From Verrucomicrobiota bacterium (GTDB lineage: Bacteria > Verrucomicrobiota > Verrucomicrobiia > Limisphaerales > JADLHS01), in the NCBI GenBank assembly GCA_004297495.1, contig SCTL01000450.1, positions 1 to 8,195 on the forward strand: a stretch of DNA of 8,195 bases, written 5' to 3'. The notes below the pieces were generated by a model. It saw only the letters and a program-made list of their open reading frames with translations, was not told the origin of the DNA and did no database searches. Below are positions 1 through 5,845 of this stretch, piece by piece; positions within the stretch are counted from its first letter, which is position 1, and every line of letters begins with the position of its first letter. Position numbers and translations under genes: made by a program.

Positions 1-707
1 GGCGCGATGTCTTTTCCCGCGTACTCTACGGCGCGCAAATTTCGCTGCTCGTCGGCATCGTCGGCGCGGGTGTGAGTCTCGTCATCGGTGTGCTGTGGGG
101 CGCGATTGCCGGTTACACGGGCGGTCGCACCGACAGCGCCATGATGCGCTTCGTGGACATCCTCTATTCGCTGCCCTCGATCATCTTCGTCATCGTGCTC
201 ATCACCACGATGGAAGGATTGCTGAAAACCCGGCTCGAAGCCGCCGGTTCGCTGGCGCTCGCGAAATTCTCGCGGCTCATCTTTCTTTTCGTCGGCCTCG
301 GCGCGGTGTCGTGGCTGAACATGGCGCGCATCGTTCGCGGACAAGTGCTTTCACTGCGCTCGCGACAATTCGTGGACGCCAGCCGCGTGCTCGGCGCCGG
401 ACCGATGCACATTCTTGCGCGGCACATCATTCCCAACGTCCTCGGCGTGGTGATCGTTTACCTCACGCTCACCGTGCCGGCGATTGTGCTCTACGAAAGT
501 TTCCTGAGCTATCTCGGCCTCGGCATCCAGCCGCCGATGGCAAGCTGGGGTTCGCTCATCGCCGAGGGCGCGGAGCAGATTAATCCCATCCGCATTTACT
601 GGTGGCTGATTGTTTTTCCCGGCGGTGTGCTCGTTTCAACTTTGCTCGCGCTCAATTTTCTCGGCGACGGCCTGCGTGACGCGTGGGACGTGCGCGGGCA
701 AACTTGA
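1..707 (+). CDS. Peptide/nickel-type ABC transporter permease, DppC/OppC family (5' partial)
   Basis: This is an inner-membrane permease subunit of an ABC importer for oligopeptides or dipeptides (possibly nickel), normally paired with a DppB-type permease, two ATPases and a binding protein. The open frame runs off the left edge. The first readable residues, GRDVFSRVLYGAQISLLVG, are the conserved segment that follows the first membrane helix in DppC/OppC, so roughly the first 60-90 residues are missing. A GTG at 72 is internal, not the start. Several hydrophobic helices follow. The cytoplasmic EAA loop that contacts the ATPase lies at about 372-437 (DASRVLGAG then RHIIPN), and the LGLGIQPP..SWG segment follows at about 516-551. 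Between LPS (about 174-182) and the helix before the EAA loop the protein is about 18 residues longer than E. coli DppC. The stop at 705-707 is 2 bp from the stop of the convergent gene. Family assignment is secure; the substrate cannot be told, and partner genes would lie left of the window. Confidence 0.95.
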   Translation, partial: RDVFSRVLYGAQISLLVGIVGAGVSLVIGVLWGAIAGYTGGRTDSAMMRFVDILYSLPSIIFVIVLITTMEGLLKTRLEAAGSLALAKFSRLIFLFVGLGAVSWLNMARIVRGQVLSLRSRQFVDASRVLGAGPMHILARHIIPNVLGVVIVYLTLTVPAIVLYESFLSYLGLGIQPPMASWGSLIAEGAEQINPIRIYWWLIVFPGGVLVSTLLALNFLGDGLRDAWDVRGQT

Positions 708-709
708 TT

Positions 710-1597
710 CTACGCCGGCTTGCTCTCGTGCCGGCCTTTGAACGTGAGTTCGGCCACGCCAGACTTGTCCAGCTCACCCAAGCCCTCGCTCACCATCCGG
801 TCGTATTGCTTCTTCGTCGCCGCCGCGAGCGGCAGATTCAATCCCAGTTCTTTCGCCAGCTTGAGCGCGATGCCGGAATCCTTCGCCGCGTGCGCCGCGC
901 TGAAGAAACACGAGTGCTCGCGCTTCTGCATGTCCTCGCCGTCAGTCATCAGCACACGCGAGTTCGCGCCGGTCTGCGAGAAAATGTCGCGCAGCATGTT
1001 CAGGTCGAGACCAAGCGCCGCGCCGAGTCCGAGTCCCTCCGCCAAACCCGCCGTGTTGATGTTCATCACCATGTTCACGAGCGCTTTCACCTGCGCCGCC
1101 TGTCCCGCCGGGCCGATGTACGGCATCGCCACGCTGAGTTTTTCCAAAACCGGCTTCGCGCGCTCGAAGGCTTCCGGTTTGCCGCCGCACATCAGGAAGA
1201 GCGTTCCCTGTCGCGCCTGCGGGATGCTCGACGCCATGCACGCTTCGAGCGATTGCGCGCCCTTCGCCTCGCACTTCCGTTCCGCCCAGACATGGATCGC
1301 GGGCGAAACGGTGGCGCAGTTGATGAACAATTTTCCCTTGGCGCGACTCAGCAATCCACCGCTGTAAATCGCCTTCATCGCCTTGTCATCGCTGACGACG
1401 GTGACGATCACATCCGAAAGCGCGGTGACGGCTCTCAAGTCACTCGCCGCCGGACAGCCAAGCTCCTCAGCGAGTAACTGCGCGGCCGCGGCGTTGGCGT
1501 CATGGACGGCGGCGATGGTGAATCCGGCTTCCTTCAGCCGGCGCGCCATGTTTGCGCCCATGCGCCCGACTCCGACGAATCCAATTTTGTCTGTCAT
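710..1597 (-). CDS. NAD(P)-dependent beta-hydroxyacid dehydrogenase, 3-hydroxyisobutyrate dehydrogenase family
   Basis: This is a cytosolic oxidoreductase of the family that includes 3-hydroxyisobutyrate dehydrogenase, tartronate semialdehyde reductase (GarR) and succinic semialdehyde reductases. The 295-residue length is typical. The N-terminal Rossmann fold shows GVGRMG at residues 9-14, with D33 after strand 2 favouring NAD over NADP, though weakly. The C-terminal helical domain keeps the expected catalytic Lys171 and Asn175 (VKALVNM), at the same numbering as the mammalian enzyme. The substrate loop is unusual: where most members read DAPVSGG, this one reads EACMASSIPQA (118-128), lacking the Gly-Gly pair, so the substrate may differ from the named enzymes. 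The start ATG (1597-1595) follows a TAGAAT box by 6 nt and has no Shine-Dalgarno. The gene is divergent from hemB and convergent with the permease, and no neighbour points to a pathway. Confidence 0.87.
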   Translation of the reverse strand: MTDKIGFVGVGRMGANMARRLKEAGFTIAAVHDANAAAAQLLAEELGCPAASDLRAVTALSDVIVTVVSDDKAMKAIYSGGLLSRAKGKLFINCATVSPAIHVWAERKCEAKGAQSLEACMASSIPQARQGTLFLMCGGKPEAFERAKPVLEKLSVAMPYIGPAGQAAQVKALVNMVMNINTAGLAEGLGLGAALGLDLNMLRDIFSQTGANSRVLMTDGEDMQKREHSCFFSAAHAAKDSGIALKLAKELGLNLPLAAATKKQYDRMVSEGLGELDKSGVAELTFKGRHESKPA

Positions 1598-1603
1598 GTT
1601 CGT

Positions 1604-1609
1604 ATTCTA
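1604..1609 (-). promoter_or_regulatory. Possible -10 box for the dehydrogenase gene
   Basis: TAGAAT (5 of 6 to TATAAT) reads on the minus strand at 1609-1604 and lies 6 nt before the ATG. If used, transcription would start at or next to the start codon, giving a leaderless mRNA. No good -35 box is visible at 16-18 bp. The call rests on one hexamer and on the mirror-image arrangement before hemB. Confidence 0.35.
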
Positions 1610-1640
1610 GTTGCTGGTTGCAAGTTACAGGTTGCCGGTT
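1610..1640. repeat. Pair of 10-bp direct repeats, 21 bp apart, in the divergent spacer
   Basis: GTTGCTGGTT (1610-1619) and GTTGCCGGTT (1631-1640) match at 9 of 10 bases. Their starts are 21 bp apart, about two helical turns, as in tandem operator half-sites. The first copy directly abuts the TAGAAT box of the dehydrogenase gene. It could be an operator. It could also be a fragment of the low-complexity GTTGC-rich sequence that litters some genomes, and I see no inverted symmetry to name a regulator family. Confidence 0.4.
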
Positions 1641-1670
1641 CGGCGGCAAGTGGCGTCGCGAAATTCCACT

Positions 1671-1697
1671 TTGCAGCCGCCCTGCGCGCCTTAGAAT
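1671..1697 (+). promoter_or_regulatory. Possible leaderless promoter of hemB
   Basis: TAGAAT at 1692-1697 ends 6 nt before the hemB ATG. A weak -35 candidate, TTGCAG (3 of 6), is at 1671-1676 with a 15 bp spacer. No Shine-Dalgarno lies between the box and the ATG. Use of this box would place transcription start at about the A of the ATG. The -10 match is good and the -35 is poor. Confidence 0.35.
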
Positions 1698-1703
1698 GGG
1701 CGC

Positions 1704-2708
1704 ATGAGTTTCAAGTCCATGCCCGCCTTTCCCGAGTATCGCCCGCGCCGGTTGCGCAAGACCGCCGCGTTGCGCGCGCTGGTCGCCGAGACGCATCTGC
1801 ACGCGTCGCAACTGGTGCTGCCGCTCTTCGCGCGATTCGGCAAAAAGGTGCGTCGAGCCGTGGACGCCATGCCGGGCGTGTTTCAACTCTCGCCGGATGA
1901 ACTCGTGAAGGACGCGACGCGCGCTTTCGAGGCGGGCGTACCGGCGGTGTTGCTGTTTGGAATTCCTGATCGCAAGGACGAACGCGCGTCCGGCGCGTAC
2001 GCAAAGAACGGAATCGTGCAGCAGACGGTGCGGCTGCTGAAAAGGGAATTGCCGGACTTGCTCGTGATCACGGACGTTTGCCTTTGTGAGTACATGTCGC
2101 ACGGCCATTGCGGCATCGTGCGGCGCGGACCGCGCGCGGCCTCAGTGCTGAATGATCCGACGCTGAAGCTGCTCGCGCGCACGGCGGCCAGTCACGCCGA
2201 GGCGGGCGCGGACATGGTGGCACCGAGCGACATGATGGATGGTCGCGTGCGCGCCATTCGCGCCGAACTGGACGGGAGCGGCTTCGAGGAAATTCCAATC
2301 ATGTCGTACGCGGCCAAGTTCGCCTCGGCTTATTACGGGCCGTTCCGCGAGGTCGCCGAGTCCACGCCGAAGTTTGGCGATCGGCGGAGTTATCAGATGA
2401 ACGCGGCGAACGCGAACGAGGCGCTGCGCGAAGTGGCGCTGGACATCGCCGAGGGCGCGGACCTCGTGATGGTGAAGCCGGCATTGGCGTATCTCGACAT
2501 CATCCAGCGCGTGAAGACCGAATTCGGTTATCCGACGGCGGCCTACGCGGTGAGCGGCGAACACGCGATGATCAAGGCCGCGGCGGAGCGCGGTTGGGTG
2601 GATGAACGCGCGGTGACGATGGAGAGTTTGCTGGCGATGCGACGGGCCGGCGCGGACATTCTGATCACTTACTCTGCGGCGGAGGTTGCCCGGTGGCTGA
2701 AGGGTTGA
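1704..2708 (+). CDS. hemB: Porphobilinogen synthase (delta-aminolevulinic acid dehydratase)
   Basis: This cytosolic enzyme condenses two 5-aminolevulinate molecules to porphobilinogen, the first common step to haem and other tetrapyrroles. The 334 residues fit the usual 320-340. The zinc-binding cysteines are all present (C126, C128, C136 in DVCLCEYMSHGHCG), so this is the zinc form and not the Asp-rich magnesium form. The two active-site lysines are K205 (SYAAKFASAYYGPFRE) and the Schiff-base K258 (LVMVKPALAYLDII). The active-site lid segment FGDRRSYQMN (224-233) and the C-terminal YAVSGEHAMI (281-290) are also typical. The start at 1704 was chosen because the family motif RPRRLR begins at residue 13; a second ATG at 1719 would also leave it intact. 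The stop codon lies inside a small hairpin (2704-2724). It is a single gene with no other haem gene in view. Identification is secure. Confidence 0.98.
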   Translation: MSFKSMPAFPEYRPRRLRKTAALRALVAETHLHASQLVLPLFARFGKKVRRAVDAMPGVFQLSPDELVKDATRAFEAGVPAVLLFGIPDRKDERASGAYAKNGIVQQTVRLLKRELPDLLVITDVCLCEYMSHGHCGIVRRGPRAASVLNDPTLKLLARTAASHAEAGADMVAPSDMMDGRVRAIRAELDGSGFEEIPIMSYAAKFASAYYGPFREVAESTPKFGDRRSYQMNAANANEALREVALDIAEGADLVMVKPALAYLDIIQRVKTEFGYPTAAYAVSGEHAMIKAAAERGWVDERAVTMESLLAMRRAGADILITYSAAEVARWLKG

Positions 2709-2724
2709 ATGGGAAACATTCAAC
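2704..2724 (+). repeat. Small perfect hairpin over the hemB stop codon
   Basis: GTTGAATG (2704-2711) and CATTCAAC (2717-2724) are perfect reverse complements with a 5-nt GGAAA loop, and they enclose the TGA stop at 2706-2708. The stem is AT-rich and no T-run follows, so a classical intrinsic terminator is unlikely. It forms the left part of a heptamer repeat cluster. Confidence 0.6.
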
Positions 2725-2737
2725 ATTCAACATTCAA
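2717..2737. repeat. Three perfect tandem copies of the heptamer CATTCAA
   Basis: CATTCAA occurs three times without a gap at 2717, 2724 and 2731. The same heptamer occurs inverted (TTGAATG) at 2705-2711 and again at 2787-2793, so five copies lie within 90 bp in the hemB/FHA spacer. The AT-rich repeat contrasts with the GC-rich surroundings. Confidence 0.85.
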
Positions 2738-2793
2738 CGCTGAACATCCGAGGAAGGAAGATTCCGCGTTCCTTCGGAGTTGAGCGTTGAATG
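2731..2793. terminator. Long imperfect hairpin between convergent hemB and the FHA gene
   Basis: The 15-bp arms 2731-2745 and 2779-2793 are reverse complements with one mismatch. The stem continues inward with TCCGA/TCGGA (2747-2751 with 2774-2778) and GGAA/TTCC (2752-2755 with 2769-2772), apart from single-base bulges at 2746 and 2773, leaving a loop of about 13 nt. Its place between two convergent genes suits a bidirectional transcription stop or an mRNA 3'-end stabiliser. No T-tract follows on either strand, so termination is inferred from position only. It may simply be a dispersed palindromic repeat. Confidence 0.5.
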
Positions 2794-2849
2794 GTCGGCC
2801 CGGTGAGAAGAGGCCGCACACCGAAGTAAACTGCAAACCCAGCCCGCCG

Positions 2850-3431
2850 TCAGCGCACGGGCGGCGGTTTGCCGGCGGACATGAAGGCGATGGCCAACAC
2901 GACGAGAATGACCACGCCGATCACGATCCCGACGATGAGAAAAATCTTGTTGGTCTTGTTCTGCTTCTTGGTAAATCCCTTGCCGGTGGTATCGAAGCCG
3001 CCTTTGCTGCCCTGTTCCAGTTCGGAAAGACTGACGCCGCGAGGAATGACGAGCGTGGCGTCCATCGCCGGTTTTTTTGAAGAGCTCGCAGGCGCGGGCG
3101 CCGGGGCGGGCGCGGGACTGGGGGAAGGCTGAGGCGCGGGCGTGCTGCCGTTGTCGAGCCACATTTCGACGTGGCCGAGGCGCAGGGACTGGCCGGGTTT
3201 GAGCACGGCCTCGGTGATCTTTTCGCCGTTGATGAAGGTGCCGTTGGTGGAATTGAGGTCGCGCACCAGCACGTCCGAGCCACGCAGCAAAATCTCACAG
3301 TGATGGCTGGACACCGAGGATTCAGCAATCGGGAATGTGTTATCCTCGACGCGCCCGACGGTGGTCTTGTCCACCGACAATTCGTGCGACCGGCCCTTCA
3401 GGGATTCGGAGAGGATTACCAGTTTTGCCAT
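2850..3431 (-). CDS. FHA-domain protein with Pro/Ala linker and C-terminal membrane anchor
   Basis: This is a predicted phosphothreonine-binding adaptor held at the inner membrane. The forkhead-associated domain fills residues 1 to about 92 and has the family signatures: GR at 26-27, SSHH at 41-44 (S41..H44) and NSTNGTFING at 60-69. A Pro/Ala/Ser linker follows (97-116), then a less repetitive stretch, MDATLVIPRGVSLSELEQG (123-141). A basic patch (KKQNKTNK, 155-162) precedes one hydrophobic helix at about 163-184, and the tail is short. By the positive-inside rule the FHA domain is cytoplasmic. No kinase is visible nearby, so its partner is unknown. T126 in the DATLV stretch could be an internal phosphorylation site, which is speculative. 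The start is fixed by the FHA strand beginning at residue 3. A good promoter lies just upstream, so the gene can be expressed separately from carA. Domain call secure; role unknown. Confidence 0.93.
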   Translation of the reverse strand: MAKLVILSESLKGRSHELSVDKTTVGRVEDNTFPIAESSVSSHHCEILLRGSDVLVRDLNSTNGTFINGEKITEAVLKPGQSLRLGHVEMWLDNGSTPAPQPSPSPAPAPAPAPASSSKKPAMDATLVIPRGVSLSELEQGSKGGFDTTGKGFTKKQNKTNKIFLIVGIVIGVVILVVLAIAFMSAGKPPPVR

Positions 3432-3451
3432 ATTTTGCTTTGGTGAAACCG

Positions 3452-3479
3452 ATTATGTTCGCGGCTGCTTTCAAGTCAA
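3452..3479 (-). promoter_or_regulatory. Sigma-70-type promoter for the FHA gene
   Basis: On the minus strand TTGACT (3479-3474; 5 of 6 to consensus) is followed after 16 bp by CATAAT (3457-3452; 5 of 6). Transcription would start near 3445 and leave a leader of about 13 nt with no Shine-Dalgarno before the ATG at 3431. It lies in the 75 bp carA-FHA spacer and is the best promoter match in the window. Confidence 0.6.
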
Positions 3480-3506
3480 ACGCAAACCTCGCTGTCCGCA
3501 GCCGGT

Positions 3507-4664
3507 TCAACCGCGTTTTCTGATCAATTCCCGGAATTCGGCGAACAGCGGCGTCGAGTCGTGCGGGCCGGGTGAGGCTTCGGGATGATACTGCACGCAA
3601 TAGATCGGTTTGGACTTGTGCCGCAGGCCCTCGACGGTCTGGTCGTTCAGGTTGATGCGATTCACCGTCACGTCCGAGGGCAGCGACTGCGCGTCCACTG
3701 CGAAGCCGTGATTCTGCGAAGTGATTTCAACCTTGCCGGATTCCAAATCTTTCACCGGCTGGTTGCCGCCGCGATGACCGAACTTGAGTTTGAAAGTTTT
3801 CCCGCCGAACGCCTGGCCAAGAATCTGGTGGCCGAGACAAATTCCGAAAATCGGAATTCCAGTTTTAACGAGTTCACTCACCGTGTTCACCGCGTAATCG
3901 AGCGCCGAAGGATCGCCCGGGCCGTTCGAGAGAAAAATGCCGGCGGGCTTGTGCTTCAGCGCGTCCTGCGCCGTGGCGGTGGCGGGCAGGACTTGCGTCC
4001 TGAACCCGTGCTGCCGCAGCCGGCGCAGGATGTTGTATTTCATTCCGAAATCGAAGGCGACAATCGGCACGTCCGCCGGCGGGAGTGGCTTGCGATGCGC
4101 GCGCGCGTCCAGGCTGGCATTGCCGCGCACGAGATCGAAGGCGGCGCTCGATTCGTCCTTCGCGTCCCAAGCGAATTCCTGTTTGTGTGTGACTTCCTTC
4201 ACGTAATCCACGCCGAGGAAAACAAATTCCTTCGCGCGCTTCACCGCTTCGGCGTCGGAAATTTCCTCCGTGGAAATAAATCCGTTGAGCGCGCCGCGCA
4301 CGCGGAGTTTTTTCGTGAGCGCGCGCGTGTCAATGCCCTGGATGCCGGGGATGCCGTTCTGTTCGAGATAGTCCGGCAACGAGGCATCCGCGCGCCAGTT
4401 GCTCACGAGCGGCGAGACTTCGCGCACGACGAAACCCGCCACGTGCGGCCGCCAGGATTCCACGTCCACGGTGTTCACGCCGTAATTGCCGATGAGCGGG
4501 TAGGTCATCGTCACGATCTGGCCCTTGTAGGACGGGTCGGTGAGGATCTCCTGGTAGCCCGTCATGGAAGTATTGAAACAGACTTCGCCGCAGGCCGACG
4601 CTTTCGCGCCGAAACCCACGCCGTGGAAAACCGAGCCGTCTTCGAGGGCCAGAATCGCTTTCAT
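3507..4664 (-). CDS. carA: Carbamoyl-phosphate synthase small (glutaminase) subunit
   Basis: This subunit hydrolyses glutamine and passes ammonia to the large subunit CarB, which makes carbamoyl phosphate for pyrimidine and arginine synthesis; it acts in the cytosol as a CarAB complex. The 385-residue length is normal. The N-terminal CarA-specific domain carries LEDGSVFHG (7-15) and the FNTSMTGYQEILTDPSY segment (30-46). The class I glutamine amidotransferase domain starts near residue 200 and shows SNGPGDP (246-252), the nucleophile C276 in GICLGHQ (274-280), and the rest of the triad H360 and E362 in QYHPEASPGPHD. All catalytic residues are intact. carB is not adjacent downstream, where an FHA gene sits instead, so the two subunits are encoded apart or carB lies elsewhere. 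A promoter-like pair lies upstream, and no attenuator or pyrimidine-responsive leader is visible. Identification is secure. Confidence 0.98.
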   Translation of the reverse strand: MKAILALEDGSVFHGVGFGAKASACGEVCFNTSMTGYQEILTDPSYKGQIVTMTYPLIGNYGVNTVDVESWRPHVAGFVVREVSPLVSNWRADASLPDYLEQNGIPGIQGIDTRALTKKLRVRGALNGFISTEEISDAEAVKRAKEFVFLGVDYVKEVTHKQEFAWDAKDESSAAFDLVRGNASLDARAHRKPLPPADVPIVAFDFGMKYNILRRLRQHGFRTQVLPATATAQDALKHKPAGIFLSNGPGDPSALDYAVNTVSELVKTGIPIFGICLGHQILGQAFGGKTFKLKFGHRGGNQPVKDLESGKVEITSQNHGFAVDAQSLPSDVTVNRINLNDQTVEGLRHKSKPIYCVQYHPEASPGPHDSTPLFAEFRELIRKRG

Positions 4665-4685
4665 TGCGGAAAACCAACGGGAGCG

Positions 4686-4714
4686 ATGCTAGGGCACGCG
4701 GGCACGCGCTTCAA
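4686..4714 (-). promoter_or_regulatory. Possible sigma-70-type promoter for carA
   Basis: On the minus strand TTGAAG (4714-4709; 4 of 6) and TAGCAT (4691-4686; 4 of 6) are separated by the ideal 17 bp, and TAGCAT ends 21 nt before the carA ATG. The boxes are moderate, but the placement between the gmd-like gene's terminal hairpin and carA supports separate transcription of carA. Confidence 0.4.
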
Positions 4715-4722
4715 GTGGGAAC

Positions 4723-4791
4723 GGAGCGCGGACGCCTCGTCCGCGGGTTTTGCCGGGCGGGAAGAACTCGCGGACGAGGCGTCCGCGCTCC
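4723..4791. terminator. Perfect 23-bp inverted repeat (strong hairpin) after the dehydratase gene
   Basis: Arms 4723-4745 and 4769-4791 are perfect reverse complements over 23 bases and very GC-rich. Pairing continues inward for about five more positions, including two G-T wobbles, leaving a loop of about 13 nt. Each arm also contains its own palindrome (GCGGACG..CGTCCGC). The right arm ends on the last base of the dehydratase TAG stop codon. For leftward transcription this is a very stable 3'-end hairpin and could stop or protect the transcript, but no T-run follows it. The core looks like a dispersed REP-type element. The structure is certain; the function is inferred. Confidence 0.75.
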
Positions 4792-5801
4792 TACGCGGGC
4801 CGGGCCAGCGGATTGGCGCGGTCCAGTTCGGAACGGTTCTCAATTTCCGCCTGCACCAAGTCGGCGACCATCGTGTCAAAGCTCCAAGCGCGCTTCCAGC
4901 CGAGTTCCGTTTCCGCTTTGCGCGCGTCGCCGCAAAGTCCGTTCGTGACTTGTTGATGATTGCTGGTGCGCACGGTGGTTTTTACAAACTGCTTCCAGTC
5001 CAACCCGGCGGAACGGAACGCTGTCGCCACGAAATCCTCCACTCGCTTCTGCACGCCCGAGGCGAAAACGTAATCACCCGGCTTGGGCGCTTGCAGCGCA
5101 AGCCACATGGCGTTCACGATGTCGCGCGCATCGCTCCAATCGCGCTCGGCGCTCAGGTCGCCGAGTTGCAGTTCCTGCGCTTCGCCGCGCTTGATAGCCG
5201 CGACGCCGAGACAGACGCGACGGCTGAGATAATTTGGAGGGCGCAGCGGCGATTCGTGATTGTAGAGATGGCCGATGGCGACGAACTGCGAATACTTCGC
5301 CCGATGCAGCCGGCCAAAGTGATCGGCGGCGAGTTTCGCGATGCCGTAGGGCGTCACCGGATTCATCAGCGTGGCTTCACTCTGCGGAGTTTCGGCAGGC
5401 TCGCCGAAAACTTCGGCGGACGAGGCGAGAAAGATTTTTGCGTCGGGACAAAACTCGCGCGCGGCTTCGAGCAGCCGCAGCGTGCCGAGCGTGATCGAGA
5501 GGACGCTCTCTTCCGGCACGAGAAAACTTTGGCGCGAGTCCGTCAGCCCGGCGAGATGGTAGATTTCGTCCGGCTTGGAAGACTTGAGAAAACGAACGAG
5601 CGAAAACGGGTCTTCGAGCGAACCGGTGGACCAGCGGACGGCGTCGAACTCGTTTTTGGGATAACGACGAAGCAAAGTCGGCGCTTCGCGGTCAAAGGGA
5701 AACTGGAGCAACCCGTGAACTTCGTAGCCGCGCTTCAACAGCCCACGGGCGAGGAAAGTCCCGTCCTGTCCGGCAATGCCCGTGATGGCGGCGCGTTTCA
5801 T
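4791..5801 (-). CDS. GDP-mannose 4,6-dehydratase-like NDP-sugar dehydratase (extended SDR)
   Basis: This is a cytosolic sugar-nucleotide enzyme. The closest recognisable family is GDP-mannose 4,6-dehydratase, which makes GDP-4-keto-6-deoxymannose, the precursor of fucose, rhamnose and other deoxysugars of surface glycans. The Rossmann motif is GIAGQDG (8-14), nearly the GITGQDG of that family. The active site reads ASSAEVFG (S128 for the usual Thr, E130 kept), with Y152 and K156 in PYGIAK. Further family marks are NHESP (181-185), ERDW (219-222) and the late CGDARKAETELGW (290-302). It differs from typical members in lacking the Arg-Ser-Ser-rich loop after strand 2, having QFPFDREAP (33-41) instead, and in reading HLAGLTDS where HLAAQSH is usual. 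At 336 residues it is slightly short. It is flanked by palindromic repeats on both sides and follows a sugar C-methyltransferase gene. The substrate nucleotide is not proven; another NDP-sugar epimerase or dehydratase activity is possible. Confidence 0.82.
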   Translation of the reverse strand: MKRAAITGIAGQDGTFLARGLLKRGYEVHGLLQFPFDREAPTLLRRYPKNEFDAVRWSTGSLEDPFSLVRFLKSSKPDEIYHLAGLTDSRQSFLVPEESVLSITLGTLRLLEAAREFCPDAKIFLASSAEVFGEPAETPQSEATLMNPVTPYGIAKLAADHFGRLHRAKYSQFVAIGHLYNHESPLRPPNYLSRRVCLGVAAIKRGEAQELQLGDLSAERDWSDARDIVNAMWLALQAPKPGDYVFASGVQKRVEDFVATAFRSAGLDWKQFVKTTVRTSNHQQVTNGLCGDARKAETELGWKRAWSFDTMVADLVQAEIENRSELDRANPLARPA

Positions 5802-5845
5802 TGGCTGGATTCCAGAAATTTGGGTGCCTTGGAAAAGTTTGAAAC

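Noticed and set aside
72..74. GTG as the start of the permease gene
   Set aside because: The frame is open to base 1, and the upstream residues GRDVFSRVLYGAQISLLVG are conserved family sequence, so the gene starts left of the window.
683..1477. A 264-codon plus-strand open frame overlapping the end of the permease gene and lying opposite the dehydrogenase gene
   Set aside because: Its Arg/His/Leu-rich product without family features overlaps two genes with clear motifs; a composition effect.
2142..2726. A 194-codon minus-strand open frame opposite hemB
   Set aside because: It is antisense to an intact hemB with all catalytic residues, has no recognisable motif, and its start falls in the heptamer repeat.
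3085..3145. GC-rich low-complexity repeat on the minus strand as a possible regulatory repeat
   Set aside because: It is the coding sequence of the Pro/Ala/Ser linker of the FHA protein and needs no other explanation.
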